Source: JAPPHA01 sp963662705 (GTDB lineage Bacteria; Pseudomonadota; Alphaproteobacteria; Rhodobacterales; Rhodobacteraceae). Taken from it: a stretch of DNA of 64,000 nt. The notes under the pieces were generated by a model, which saw only the letters and a list, made by a program, of their open reading frames with translations, had not been told where the DNA came from and ran no database searches. Made by a program: the position numbers and the translations under genes. This document shows positions 30,269 to 39,028 of the stretch, piece after piece. Within the stretch, counting starts at the first letter, position 1. Each line of letters begins with the position of its first letter. The stretch is from NCBI GenBank assembly GCA_963662705.2, contig OY759767.1:558001-622000 (forward strand), read 5' to 3'.

Positions 30269-31024
30269 ATGCGTTCCGGGATCATTGCACGCAAGCTGGG
30301 CATGACCAGGCTGTTCATGGGGGATGGGAAGCAGATACCCGTGACGGTCCTGCAGCTGGACAACGTCCAGGTCGTGGCCCAGCGAACGAATGAGAAGGAC
30401 GGTTACACGGCAGTTCAGCTCGGAGCCGGGATTGCCCGGCCGCGCCGGGTGTCAAAGGCCATGCGCGGGCATTTCGCCGTCGCCAATGCCGCGCCCAGGC
30501 GCAAGCTCGCCGAGTTTCGCGTATCGGAAGAAAACCTGATCGAGGTCGGCGAGGAAATCACAGCCGACCATTTCCTGGAAGGCCAGAAGGTCGATGTCGC
30601 CGGGACGTCGATCGGAAAGGGTTTCGCCGGAGCGATGAAGCGTCACAATTTCGCCGGACTGCGGGCGTCGCACGGCGTTTCCGTGTCGCATCGCTCGCAT
30701 GGCTCGACCGGGCAGTGCCAGGAACCGGGCAAGGTCTTCAAGGGAAAGAAGATGGCCGGACACATGGGAGCCGTACGGGTGACGACCCAGAACCTCGAGG
30801 TCGTCCGCACGGATTCCGAACGTGGACTGATCATGGTCAAGGGCGCCGTCCCGGGCGCGCGAGGCGGATGGGTGACCGTGCAGGATGCCGCAAAGGCACG
30901 GTTGCCCGAGGGATTGCCCTTGCCGGCTGCAGTGCGGCGCCAGCCTGAACCTGAACGCGAACCTGAACTGGAGGCCGCGGTCGGCGACGGTGCCCCTGAT
31001 GCGGACGGAGGAGAGGAACGGTGA
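30269..31024 (+). CDS. rplC: Ribosomal protein L3 with long acidic tail
   Basis: Assembly initiator of the 50S subunit. The 251-aa protein begins at ATG 30269 (MRSGIIARKLGMTRLF). The loop GSTGQCQEPGKVFKGKKMAGHMG contains the Gln that PrmB methylates. After about residue 210 there is an unusual 40-residue tail rich in Pro and Glu (QPEPEREPELE...), longer than in typical L3. It overlaps rplD by 4 bp. Confidence 0.96.
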   Translation: MRSGIIARKLGMTRLFMGDGKQIPVTVLQLDNVQVVAQRTNEKDGYTAVQLGAGIARPRRVSKAMRGHFAVANAAPRRKLAEFRVSEENLIEVGEEITADHFLEGQKVDVAGTSIGKGFAGAMKRHNFAGLRASHGVSVSHRSHGSTGQCQEPGKVFKGKKMAGHMGAVRVTTQNLEVVRTDSERGLIMVKGAVPGARGGWVTVQDAAKARLPEGLPLPAAVRRQPEPEREPELEAAVGDGAPDADGGEER

Positions 31025-31641
31025 AAGTCGATGTGATTACATTGGCGGCTGAGGGCGACGGTTCGGTTGATCTTCCCGAGTCGATTTTCGGGCTCGAGCC
31101 CCGTGCCGATATCCTGCATCGGGTGGTCCGCTTCCAGCTGGCCGGGCGGCAGCAGGGTTCGCACAGTACCAGGACCCGATCGATGACGAATTACTCGAGG
31201 CAGAAGATCTACCGGCAGAAGGGAACCGGGAGAGCCCGGCACGGCGACCGGAATGCCCCGATCTTCCGCAAGGGCGGCGTCTACAAGGGACCGACCCCGC
31301 GCAGTCACGCCCACAAGCTGAACCGGAAGTTCCGCAAGCTGGGCCTCCGTCACGCGTTGTCTGCCAAGTTCCTTGCCGGGGAGACGGTCATTCTGGATCA
31401 TGCGCGGCTGGATTCGCCGAAAACGCGCGAGCTGGCGCGGGCGGTCGACCGGTTGGGCTGGCAGCGTGCACTTGTCGTTGACGGCGCAAGCGTCGATCCG
31501 AACTTTGCTCTTGCCGCCCGCAATCTCGACGGGATCGATGTTCTGCCCGGTATTGGCGCGAACGTCTACGACATCCTGCGCAGCAAGACTCTCGTGATCA
31601 CGCGCGCCGGACTCGATGCCCTGGTGGAGAGGCTCGCATGA
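31021..31641 (+). CDS. rplD: Ribosomal protein L4
   Basis: Exit-tunnel protein; in enterobacteria also the S10-operon repressor. The 206-aa protein starts with GTG at 31021, overlapping the rplC stop (GTGA). The extended tunnel loop RSMTNYSRQKIYRQKGTGRARHG is intact. It overlaps rplW by 4 bp (ATGA). Confidence 0.96.
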   Translation: MKVDVITLAAEGDGSVDLPESIFGLEPRADILHRVVRFQLAGRQQGSHSTRTRSMTNYSRQKIYRQKGTGRARHGDRNAPIFRKGGVYKGPTPRSHAHKLNRKFRKLGLRHALSAKFLAGETVILDHARLDSPKTRELARAVDRLGWQRALVVDGASVDPNFALAARNLDGIDVLPGIGANVYDILRSKTLVITRAGLDALVERLA

Positions 31642-31934
31642 CAGACACGACCCGATTTTTCGACGTCATTCGCAGGCCGGTCATCACTGAAAAGTCAAAC
31701 CGCGTCATCGGGGACAACGCGTATGTGTTCGAGGTGGAGATGAGCGCCGACAAGGCGTTGATCCGGCAGGCGATCGAAGCGGTGTTCAAGGTCAGGGTCA
31801 CGGCAGTGAATACCGTCATCACGAGGGGCAAGACGACGCGGCATCGCGGGCGTGCGGGCCGGAGACGCGACGTGAAGAAAGCCTACGTGACGCTCCGGGC
31901 GGGCGACGAGATCGATGTGAACACGGGCCTATGA
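31638..31934 (+). CDS. rplW: Ribosomal protein L23
   Basis: Tunnel-exit protein that docks trigger factor and SRP. The 98-aa protein has FDVIRRPVITEKSNR at its start and a basic loop TRHRGRAGRRRDVKKAYV. Coupled to rplD by a 4-bp overlap. Confidence 0.95.
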   Translation: MTDTTRFFDVIRRPVITEKSNRVIGDNAYVFEVEMSADKALIRQAIEAVFKVRVTAVNTVITRGKTTRHRGRAGRRRDVKKAYVTLRAGDEIDVNTGL

Positions 31935-31998
31935 CAGTCCGGGCCCGTTCCCGGGCTCGGCCCTGTCGGACGAAAAGGACTGCGGGAAGACTGCTGAT

Positions 31999-32838
31999 AT
32001 GGCACTGAAGACATACAATCCGACAACGCCGGGCCGGCGCGGACTCATTCTGGTCGATCGTTCCGCGCTCTGGAAAGGCAGGCCGGTCAAGACCCTGACC
32101 ACGGGGCAGAAATCCTGCGGCGGGCGAAACAACACCGGCCGCATAACCATGCGCCGCAGGGGCGGCGGGGCCAAGCGCCGCTACAGGATCGTGGATTTCA
32201 AGCGTTCCAGGATGGACGTCCCGGCCGAGGTCGTGCGCATCGAGTATGATCCGAACCGGACAGCGTTCATTGCCCTCATTCGATACGAGGACGGGGAGTT
32301 TTCGTATATTCTGGCGCCCCAGCGTCTTGCTGCCGGAGACACGGTCGTGTCCTCTGCAAAGGCCGACATCAGGCCGGGCAACGCGATGCCGTTCACGGGT
32401 CTGCCAATCGGAACGATCGTTCACAACATCGAACTCAAGGCGGGCAAGGGCGGTCAACTCGCACGTGCGGCCGGTACTTACGGGCAATACATCGGCCGGG
32501 ACGGCGGTTATGCGCAGATCCGCCTGTCATCCGGGGAATTGCGGCTGGTACGGCAGGAGTGCATGGCCACGGTCGGCGCGGTATCGAATCCGGACAACGG
32601 CAACCAGAATCTCGGCAAGGCGGGGCGGAACCGTCACCGCGGGATTCGACCTTCCGTCCGCGGCGTTGTAATGAACCCGGTCGATCACCCGCATGGCGGA
32701 GGCGAAGGGAGATCGTCGGGCGGCCGGCATCCGGTAACACCCTGGGGCAAGCCGACCAAGGGCGCACGCACCAGGTCGAACAGGACGACCGACAAGTACA
32801 TCATCCGTTCGCGCCATGCGCGGAAGAAGGGACGCTAG
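31999..32838 (+). CDS. rplB: Ribosomal protein L2
   Basis: Core 50S protein needed for subunit joining and peptidyl transfer. The 279-aa protein has MALKTYNPTTPGRRGLILVD and the catalytic-centre His region HPHGGGEGRSSGGRHPVTPWG near its C-terminus. rpsS follows after 2 bp. Confidence 0.97.
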   Translation: MALKTYNPTTPGRRGLILVDRSALWKGRPVKTLTTGQKSCGGRNNTGRITMRRRGGGAKRRYRIVDFKRSRMDVPAEVVRIEYDPNRTAFIALIRYEDGEFSYILAPQRLAAGDTVVSSAKADIRPGNAMPFTGLPIGTIVHNIELKAGKGGQLARAAGTYGQYIGRDGGYAQIRLSSGELRLVRQECMATVGAVSNPDNGNQNLGKAGRNRHRGIRPSVRGVVMNPVDHPHGGGEGRSSGGRHPVTPWGKPTKGARTRSNRTTDKYIIRSRHARKKGR

Positions 32839-32840
32839 TC

Positions 32841-33119
32841 ATGCCACGTTCAGTCTGGAAAGGCCCGTTCGTCGATTCGCACGTCTTGCGCAAGGCGGAA
32901 CGTTCGCGGGAATCGGGACGAAAGGAAGTCATCAAGATCTGGTCACGGCGTTCAACGATCCTGCCCCAGTTCGTCGGATTGACTTTCGGTGTCTACAACG
33001 GGCGGAAACACATTCCGGTGCTGGTCACCGAGGACATGATCGGCCAGAAATTCGGGGAATTTTCCCCGACTCGGACCTATTACGGCCATGCGGCCGACAA
33101 GAAGGCGAGGCGGCGGTAA
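32841..33119 (+). CDS. rpsS: Ribosomal protein S19
   Basis: 30S head protein contacting the A-site. The 92-aa protein reads MPRSVWKGPFVDSHVLRK at ATG 32841 and ends FSPTRTYYGHAADKKARRR. The frame runs open upstream through rplB, so the start is set by family N-terminus. Confidence 0.97.
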   Translation: MPRSVWKGPFVDSHVLRKAERSRESGRKEVIKIWSRRSTILPQFVGLTFGVYNGRKHIPVLVTEDMIGQKFGEFSPTRTYYGHAADKKARRR

Positions 33120-33122
33120 GTG

Positions 33123-33536
33123 ATGGGCAAAGGCAAGACATTCCGGTATGTCTCGGACAACGAGGCCGTCGCCGTAACCCGCATGCTCAGGACGAGCCCG
33201 CAAAAGCTCAACCTGTTGGCACGGCAGATTCGAAACAAGCCCGTGAATGACGCTGTCAACGAACTGCTTTTTTCGAAGAAGCGGATTGCGAACGAAGTGT
33301 GGAAAACGCTGATGTCGGCCGTGGCGAATGCGGAGAACAACCACGCCCTCGATGTCGACCAGCTGGTCGTGTCCGAGGCCTGGGTCGGCAAGAACCTGAC
33401 GATGAGGCGGGGCCGACCCAGGGCGCGGGGCCGCTACGGTCCGATCAGGAAGCCGTTTTCGCAGCTGACGATCAAGGTGCGCGAAGTCGATTTCGATCCG
33501 CCGGGGGAAGATGAAGACGAGAGGGAAATGGCCTGA
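33123..33536 (+). CDS. rplV: Ribosomal protein L22
   Basis: Spans the 50S exit tunnel. The 137-aa protein has the tunnel hairpin with MRRGRPRARGRYGPIRKPFSQ. A GTG three bases before the chosen ATG could also start translation. The C-terminus carries a short acidic extension (PPGEDEDEREMA) beyond the usual 110-aa core. Its stop overlaps the rpsC ATG. Confidence 0.95.
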   Translation: MGKGKTFRYVSDNEAVAVTRMLRTSPQKLNLLARQIRNKPVNDAVNELLFSKKRIANEVWKTLMSAVANAENNHALDVDQLVVSEAWVGKNLTMRRGRPRARGRYGPIRKPFSQLTIKVREVDFDPPGEDEDEREMA

Positions 33537-34240
33537 TGGGACAGAAGATCAATGCCGTCGGCCTTCGTTTGCAGGTCAACCGGACGTGGGACAGCCGCTG
33601 GTACGCGAGCAGCCGCGAGTATGGTGACCTGCTTCTTGAAGACCTGCGGATTCGTGCGTACGTCAAGAAGCAGTGCGCACCCGCAGGGATTTCGAGCGTG
33701 ATCATCGAGCGGCCCCACAAGAAGTGCAGGGTTACGATTCACACGGCGCGACCGGGCATGATCATCGGCAAGAAGGGCAGTGACATCGAGAAACTGCGCC
33801 GGAAGCTGACCGAGCTCACCAACTCCGAACTGCATGTGAATATCGTCGAGGTCCGGAAGCCGGAAATGGATGCGCAGCTCGTCGCCGAATCGGTTGCCCA
33901 GCAGCTCGAGAGGCGCGTTTCGTTCCGCAGGGCGATGAAGCGGGCAGTCCAGTCGTCGATGAGGATCGGGGCGCTCGGTATCAGGATCAATTGCGCCGGC
34001 CGCCTCGGCGGCGTTGAGATCGCCCGAACGGAATGGTACCGGGAGGGTCGCGTTCCGCTGCACACGCTGCGCGCGGATATCGACTATGCCCGGGCGGAAG
34101 CGATGACGGCCTACGGTGTCATTGGCGTCAAGGTCTGGATTTTCAAGGGCGAAATCATGGAACATGATCCGCAGGCGCATGACCGGCGAATCCAGGAGTT
34201 TCAGGACAGGGGGCCGATGCGGCCGCCGCATCGCGGTTGA
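33536..34240 (+). CDS. rpsC: Ribosomal protein S3
   Basis: mRNA-entry protein with helicase-like function. The 234-aa protein begins MGQKINAVGLRLQVNRTWDSRWYA and has the KH motif RPGMIIGKKGSDIEKL. Translation is coupled to rplV by a one-base overlap (TGATG). Confidence 0.97.
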   Translation: MGQKINAVGLRLQVNRTWDSRWYASSREYGDLLLEDLRIRAYVKKQCAPAGISSVIIERPHKKCRVTIHTARPGMIIGKKGSDIEKLRRKLTELTNSELHVNIVEVRKPEMDAQLVAESVAQQLERRVSFRRAMKRAVQSSMRIGALGIRINCAGRLGGVEIARTEWYREGRVPLHTLRADIDYARAEAMTAYGVIGVKVWIFKGEIMEHDPQAHDRRIQEFQDRGPMRPPHRG

Positions 34241-34261
34241 TCGCGGCCCGGGAGATTTACG

Positions 34262-34675
34262 ATGCTGGCACCGAAGCGCACGAAATTCAGAAAACAGCAC
34301 AAGGGCCGAATCCATGGCAATGCCAAGGGAGGGACGGCGCTCAACTTCGGTTCATGGGGACTGAAGGCTGTACAGCCGGAGCGGATCACCGCGCGCCAGA
34401 TCGAGGCAGCCCGGCGCGCGATGACGCGGCAGATGAAACGCCAGGGCCGTGTCTGGGTTCGGATCTTTCCTGACGTTCCGGTGTCGAAAAAACCGACCGA
34501 GGTCAGGATGGGAAAAGGCAAGGGTGCGGTGGAGTACTGGGCGGCCCGGGTCAAACCGGGTCGGATCATGTTTGAGATTGACGGCGTGTCCGAGCCGGTG
34601 GCAAGGGAGGCGCTTCGGCTCGCTGCCATGAAACTTCCGGTCAAGTCGCGCGTGGTGCAGCGCGAAGACTGGTAG
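34262..34675 (+). CDS. rplP: Ribosomal protein L16
   Basis: Sits by the A-site tRNA elbow and is needed late in 50S assembly. The 137-aa length is standard; MLAPKRTKFRKQHKGR and the conserved RVWVRIFPDVPVSKKPTEVRMGKGKG are visible. It follows rpsC by 21 bp and precedes rpmC by 32 bp. Confidence 0.97.
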   Translation: MLAPKRTKFRKQHKGRIHGNAKGGTALNFGSWGLKAVQPERITARQIEAARRAMTRQMKRQGRVWVRIFPDVPVSKKPTEVRMGKGKGAVEYWAARVKPGRIMFEIDGVSEPVAREALRLAAMKLPVKSRVVQREDW

Positions 34676-34707
34676 CGGCGACGGCACGCAAGGCAGGAAA
34701 GACGGTG

Positions 34708-34905
34708 ATGGATGCGTCCGAACTCAGAACGATGAAACCGGACCAGCTTCGTGAACAGTTGGTCCAGTTGAAGAAAGAAGCGTTCAACCTGCGGTTTCAG
34801 CGGGCAACCGGGCAGCTTGAAAGTCCGGCGCGCATGCGCGCCGTCCGCCGGGATGTGGCGCGGGTCAAGACCGTCCTGAACGAAATGTCCAGGACGGAGA
34901 ACTAG
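34708..34905 (+). CDS. rpmC: Ribosomal protein L29
   Basis: Small helical protein at the tunnel exit. The 65-aa protein reads MDASELRTMKPDQLREQLVQLKKE with the NLRFQRATGQLESPARMR motif. A GTG at 34705 directly before the ATG is an alternative start. Confidence 0.94.
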   Translation: MDASELRTMKPDQLREQLVQLKKEAFNLRFQRATGQLESPARMRAVRRDVARVKTVLNEMSRTEN

Positions 34906-34915
34906 GAGAATTCGA

Positions 34916-35152
34916 ATGCCGAGGCGCGTACTTCAGGGCAGGGTTGTCAGCGATCGGTCTCACCTGACGGTGACGGTATCGGTCGAACGGAGGTTTACCC
35001 ATCCGGTACTGAAAAAGACGGTTCGCAAGACGAAGAAGTACCATGCCCATGATGCAGGAGGCCAATGCCGGGTCGGCGACATTGTCCGGATCCGCGAATG
35101 CGCGCCGATTTCGAAGACAAAATGCTGGGAGGTCGTGGCGGATCCGGCCTAG
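34916..35152 (+). CDS. rpsQ: Ribosomal protein S17
   Basis: Primary 16S-binding OB-fold protein. The 78-aa protein has MPRRVLQGRVVSDRSHLTVTV and the signature VGDIVRIRECAPISKTKCWEVV. A 66-bp gap follows, where spc-operon control could start. Confidence 0.96.
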   Translation: MPRRVLQGRVVSDRSHLTVTVSVERRFTHPVLKKTVRKTKKYHAHDAGGQCRVGDIVRIRECAPISKTKCWEVVADPA

Positions 35153-35218
35153 ACCGGGTCGCACCTTCCGGTTTCGGCGAAACCATGGGGCACGAGCCCA
35201 TAGGTCGGGAGAAACCGA

Positions 35219-35587
35219 ATGATCCAGATGCAGACAGATCTGGATGTGGCTGACAATTCCGGTGCCCGCCGGGTGCGCTGCATCAAGGTGATCGGAGGTT
35301 CAAGGCGGAAATACGCCTCTGTCGGTGACATCATCGTGGTTTCGGTCAAGGAAGCAATTCCGCGGGGCCGCGTTCGCAAGGGGGACATTCACCGGGCGGT
35401 CGTCGTTCGTACTGCAAAGGAGGTGCGTCGCGACGATGGCAGTGCGATCCGTTTCGACCGGAATGCCGCGGTTATCCTCGGGAAGGACAATGAGCCGGTT
35501 GGAACGCGAATTTTCGGGCCCGTGGTCCGAGAATTGCGGTCGAAGCGATTCATGAAAATCATTTCGCTTGCGCCGGAGGTTCTCTGA
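35219..35587 (+). CDS. rplN: Ribosomal protein L14
   Basis: 50S protein at the intersubunit bridge to 16S helix 14. The 122-aa protein is standard: MIQMQTDLDVADNSGARRV and GSAIRFDRNAAVIL. First gene of the spc group; its stop is one base from the rplX ATG. Confidence 0.97.
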   Translation: MIQMQTDLDVADNSGARRVRCIKVIGGSRRKYASVGDIIVVSVKEAIPRGRVRKGDIHRAVVVRTAKEVRRDDGSAIRFDRNAAVILGKDNEPVGTRIFGPVVRELRSKRFMKIISLAPEVL

Positions 35588-35588
35588 C

Positions 35589-35903
35589 ATGGCTGCGAAA
35601 CTGAAAAGAGGCGACCGGGTCATCGTCCTTTCGGGCAACGACAAGGGCCGGCAGGGGGTGATCAACTCGATCGACCGAAAGACCGGCCGGGCGATCGTTG
35701 AAGGTGTCAATGTCCGGGTTCGGCACAGAAAGCCTGACCAGGGCAATCCCGGGGGCCGGGTGGCGGTAACGGCGCCGATCCAGTTGAGCAATCTTGCCTA
35801 CGTGGATCCCAGGTCGGGTGAGGCAACGCGGGTCGGGTTTCGTTTTGAAGACGGAAAGAAGGTCCGGTTTGCCAAGAAATCCGGGGAGACGATCGATGGC
35901 TGA
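35589..35903 (+). CDS. rplX: Ribosomal protein L24
   Basis: Assembly initiator of the 50S subunit. The 104-aa protein begins MAAKLKRGDRVIVLSGNDKGRQG, a KOW motif. It overlaps rplE by 8 bp, indicating coupling. Confidence 0.96.
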   Translation: MAAKLKRGDRVIVLSGNDKGRQGVINSIDRKTGRAIVEGVNVRVRHRKPDQGNPGGRVAVTAPIQLSNLAYVDPRSGEATRVGFRFEDGKKVRFAKKSGETIDG

Positions 35904-36447
35904 CTACGTGCCTCGCCTGAAGAGACATTACCGCGAGACCGTTTGCCGGGATCTCAAGGAGGAATTCGGCTACCGGAACGACATGCAGATTCCGAAGCTC
36001 GAGAAGGTCGTGCTCAACATGGGTGTCGGGGAGGCCGTCAAGGAGTCGCGGAAGATCAAGTCGGCCGTCGAGGAAATGGCGGTCATCGCCGGCCAGCAGC
36101 CCGTTATCATGAGAGCCCGGAAATCGGTTGCGAGCTTTCGGGTTCGCGAAGGCATGACTGTCGGCGTCAAGGTCACCCTTCGCGGGAACAGGATGTACGA
36201 GTTCCTTGACCGCCTGGTTACGGTCGCCCTGCCGCGTGTTCGTGACTTCCGCGGACTTTCGTCCTCGAGTTTTGATGGCCGGGGAAATTTCAACATGGGG
36301 CTGAAGGAGCATATCGTCTTCCCCGAGGTCGACTACGACAAGGTCGAGGATATTCGGGGCATGGATATCGCGGTATGCACGACCGCCGGGACCGACGCCG
36401 AAGGCCTGAGCCTGCTCAGGCGTTTCAACATGCCGTTCGTCTCGTGA
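35896..36447 (+). CDS. rplE: Ribosomal protein L5
   Basis: 5S rRNA-binding protein of the central protuberance. The 183-aa protein starts MADYVPRLKRHYRETVC inside the end of rplX and has KLEKVVLNMGVGEAVKESRKI and the C-terminal GMDIAVCTTAGTDAEGLSLL. Confidence 0.97.
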   Translation: MADYVPRLKRHYRETVCRDLKEEFGYRNDMQIPKLEKVVLNMGVGEAVKESRKIKSAVEEMAVIAGQQPVIMRARKSVASFRVREGMTVGVKVTLRGNRMYEFLDRLVTVALPRVRDFRGLSSSSFDGRGNFNMGLKEHIVFPEVDYDKVEDIRGMDIAVCTTAGTDAEGLSLLRRFNMPFVS

Positions 36448-36479
36448 CGAAAGGCTGAACGAGAACAAGGAGAGACTGG

Positions 36480-36785
36480 ATGGCAAAGGCCGCAATGGTA
36501 CAGCGGGAACTGAAACGGCAAAGGCTGCACGAGCGCTATCGCGAGCGCCGCGAGGCCCTGAAAAACGTGGCCAACGACCGCAGCCTGCCGATGGAGGAAC
36601 GATTCAAGGCGCGGCTGAAGCTGGCCAAGCTTCCCCGCAATTCGGCCAAGTCGCGGCTCCACAACCGTTGTCAGGTGACCGGGCGGCCCAAGTCCTATTA
36701 CCGTAAGTTGAAGATTTCCAGGATCGCGCTCCGGGAACTTGCCGGCGAGGGGCAGATCCCGGGCATGGTCAAGTCGAGCTGGTAG
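36480..36785 (+). CDS. rpsN: Ribosomal protein S14 (zinc-free long form)
   Basis: 30S head protein. At 101 aa it is the long form: the zinc-ribbon Cys pairs of the short form are absent (RLHNRCQVTGRPKSYYRKLKISRIALREL). AAGGAG lies upstream of the ATG at 36480. Confidence 0.96.
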   Translation: MAKAAMVQRELKRQRLHERYRERREALKNVANDRSLPMEERFKARLKLAKLPRNSAKSRLHNRCQVTGRPKSYYRKLKISRIALRELAGEGQIPGMVKSSW

Positions 36786-36798
36786 GGAGTGATCAGGC

Positions 36799-37197
36799 AT
36801 GCCGGTGAACGATCCTGTTGGTGACATGCTCACGCGAATTCGGAACGCTCAGTCGCGGGGACGGTCCTCGGTCCACAGCCCGGCGTCCAAACTCCGGGGT
36901 TGGGTCCTGGATGTCCTCAAGGACGAGGGATTCATCCGTGATTACGAACTCGTTACGGGTGAAGACGGTCGTCATCACCTCGAGATTGCGCTGAAGTATC
37001 ACGACGGCACCCCGGTGATACGGGAGTTGCGGCGGGTGTCCAGGCCCGGGCGCAGGGTATATTCAGGAGCGCGCGACCTGCCGTTGGTGCGGCAGGGACT
37101 TGGAATTGCCATCGTCTCGACGTCGAAGGGCGTGATGTCGGACATGAAGGCCCGGTCGGCAAATGTCGGCGGAGAAATCATCTGTACGGTGTTCTGA
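36799..37197 (+). CDS. rpsH: Ribosomal protein S8
   Basis: 16S helix-21 binding protein; in E. coli it represses the spc operon by binding the rplE message. The 132-aa protein has MPVNDPVGDMLTRIRNAQ and the C-terminal STSKGVMSDMKARSANVGGEI. It lies 13 bp after rpsN and 11 bp before rplF. Confidence 0.96.
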   Translation: MPVNDPVGDMLTRIRNAQSRGRSSVHSPASKLRGWVLDVLKDEGFIRDYELVTGEDGRHHLEIALKYHDGTPVIRELRRVSRPGRRVYSGARDLPLVRQGLGIAIVSTSKGVMSDMKARSANVGGEIICTVF

Positions 37198-37208
37198 GGA
37201 GAGGCGGC

Positions 37209-37742
37209 ATGTCGCGAATCGGCAAAAAGGCGGTTGAACTTCCGGACAGCGTGACGGCGGCGGTCACCGGGCGGACCATCGAGGTCCAGGGGCCCAGGGG
37301 TGTCCGGTCGTTTACGGCGACTGACGATGTCGCGATGGCGGTGGACGGCAACGTGGTCAGGGTCACGCCACGCGGGTCGTCGAAGCGCGCCCGGCAGCAA
37401 TGGGGCATGACCCGGTCGCAGGTCGCAAATCTGGTGACCGGGGTGACCTCGGGTTTCCGCAAGGAACTCAACATATCGGGGGTTGGCTTTCGAGCGCGGC
37501 TGCAGGGCGAGGAACTGGTACTCTCGCTCGGATATTCGAGCGACATTCGCGTCAGGGCGCCGCAGGGCGTGACGATTTCGGTTCCCAGACAGACGTCGGT
37601 TGTCATCGAGGGAATCGATCAACAGTTGGTGGGACAGGTCGCGGCCGACATTCGGGCCTGGCGGAAACCCGAACCCTACAAGGGCAAGGGGATCAGCTAT
37701 GCCGGCGAACGGATCTTCCGGAAGGAAGGCAAGAAGAAATGA
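37209..37742 (+). CDS. rplF: Ribosomal protein L6
   Basis: 50S protein near the sarcin-ricin loop. The 177-aa protein has MSRIGKKAVELPDSVTA and the signature EPYKGKGISYAGERIFRKEGKKK at its end. Length is normal. Confidence 0.97.
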   Translation: MSRIGKKAVELPDSVTAAVTGRTIEVQGPRGVRSFTATDDVAMAVDGNVVRVTPRGSSKRARQQWGMTRSQVANLVTGVTSGFRKELNISGVGFRARLQGEELVLSLGYSSDIRVRAPQGVTISVPRQTSVVIEGIDQQLVGQVAADIRAWRKPEPYKGKGISYAGERIFRKEGKKK

Positions 37743-37794
37743 TCGCGGCCTGAACGGGCAGCGACGCAATTCGGACAACTGGAGAGCCGGAACA

Positions 37795-38154
37795 ATGGCA
37801 AGAACCAGGCGAGAACAGTTCATCAAGCGACGCACCCGCGTTCGCAACAAGCTGCGCAGGACAGCCAATGGCCGGTTGCGGTTGTGCGTACACCGGTCAT
37901 CGAAGAACATTTCCGTACAGGTCATCGATGACGCGCGGGGAGTTACGCTCGCCGCGGCATCCAGTCTTGAGCGGGAACTCGGGCATGTCGGCAAGAACAA
38001 CCGCGATGCAGCGGCAAGGATCGGTTCCGTGATCGCGGAACGGGCGAAAGCGGCCGGAGTTGAAGAATGCTACTTTGACCGCGGCGGATTTCTTTTTCAT
38101 GGCAAGATCAAGGCTCTCGCGGATGCGGCCCGCGAAGGCGGGCTGAAATTCTAG
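37795..38154 (+). CDS. rplR: Ribosomal protein L18
   Basis: 5S rRNA-binding protein. The 119-aa protein starts MARTRREQFIKRRTRVRNKL; the frame is open to 37600 but overlaps rplF there. The C-terminal YFDRGGFLFHGKIKALADAAREGGLKF is typical. Confidence 0.96.
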   Translation: MARTRREQFIKRRTRVRNKLRRTANGRLRLCVHRSSKNISVQVIDDARGVTLAAASSLERELGHVGKNNRDAAARIGSVIAERAKAAGVEECYFDRGGFLFHGKIKALADAAREGGLKF

Positions 38155-38170
38155 GTCTGGGGGACAGGTG

Positions 38171-38716
38171 ATGGCACGGGATATCAAGCGGCCGCGCGAC
38201 CGGGACGATGCGCCCGAGTTCGCGGACCGGCTGGTCGCGATCAACAGGGTGTCCAAGACGGTCAAGGGGGGCAAACGATTCGGTTTTGCCGCGCTGGTCG
38301 TGGTTGGCGACCAGAAAGGACGGGTCGGGTTCGGCAAGGGGAAGGCGAGGGAGGTCTCCGAGGCCATCCGCAAGGCGACCGAACAGGCCAGGCACCGGAT
38401 GATCCGGGTTCCCCTGCGCGAAGCACGTACCGTGCACCACGATATCGAAGGACGTCACGGTGCCGGGAAGGTCGTGATCAGGACCGCTGCACAGGGGACC
38501 GGGATCATCGCCGGCGGCCCCATGCGTGCGGTGTTCGAAATGCTTGGCGTGCAGGACGTCGTCGCCAAGTCGCTCGGGTCCCCGAATCCGTACAACATGA
38601 TCCGGGCAACGTTCGATGGACTGCAGCGCCAGTGCAGCCCGCGCATGGTGGCGGCCCGCAGGGGCAAGAAAGTCGCTGAAATCCAGGCCCAGGCCAGCGT
38701 GACGGTGGAGGCGTAA
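38171..38716 (+). CDS. rpsE: Ribosomal protein S5
   Basis: Helps form the mRNA entry gate and affects fidelity. The 181-aa protein has the double-stranded RNA-binding segment FADRLVAINRVSKTVKGGKRFGF and the C-terminal GSPNPYNMIRATFDGL. GTG at 38168 just before the ATG is a possible start. Confidence 0.97.
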   Translation: MARDIKRPRDRDDAPEFADRLVAINRVSKTVKGGKRFGFAALVVVGDQKGRVGFGKGKAREVSEAIRKATEQARHRMIRVPLREARTVHHDIEGRHGAGKVVIRTAAQGTGIIAGGPMRAVFEMLGVQDVVAKSLGSPNPYNMIRATFDGLQRQCSPRMVAARRGKKVAEIQAQASVTVEA

Positions 38717-38721
38717 GGACG

Positions 38722-38931
38722 ATGGCAGGAACGATCGTGATCCGGCAGATCGGATCTCCCATACGGCGGCCTGCCAAGCAACGGCAAACGCTGATCGGCC
38801 TGGGATTGAACCGGATGCACCGCGTGCGGGAACTCGAGGATACACCATCGGTTCGCGGCATGATCAGGAGTATTCCGCATCTGGTGGAGATCGTTGAAGT
38901 TCGCGAGGGTCCGGGCAAGGATCCTCGGTGA
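38722..38931 (+). CDS. rpmD: Ribosomal protein L30
   Basis: Small 50S protein. The 69-aa protein reads MAGTIVIRQIGSPIRRPAKQRQTLIGLGLNRM, a complete family match. It begins 5 bp after the rpsE stop; a 97-bp gap with a hexamer repeat follows before rplO. Confidence 0.95.
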   Translation: MAGTIVIRQIGSPIRRPAKQRQTLIGLGLNRMHRVRELEDTPSVRGMIRSIPHLVEIVEVREGPGKDPR

Positions 38932-38968
38932 TGTCGCCGGCCCGGATCACGGGCCGATAAAAGGTGCC

Positions 38969-39007
38969 GGGACCGGAACCGGAACCGGTACCAGGATCAG
39001 GACCAAC
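38969..39007 (+). repeat. Imperfect hexamer repeat before rplO
   Basis: About six units of the form G-G/A-N-C-C/A-G/A (GGACCG, GAACCG, GAACCG, GTACCA, GGATCA, GGACCA) lie in the rpmD-rplO gap. It is non-coding in the + direction and ends 21 bp before the rplO GTG. Confidence 0.45.
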
Positions 39008-39028
39008 CAGTGAACAGGGGAGTCGGTC

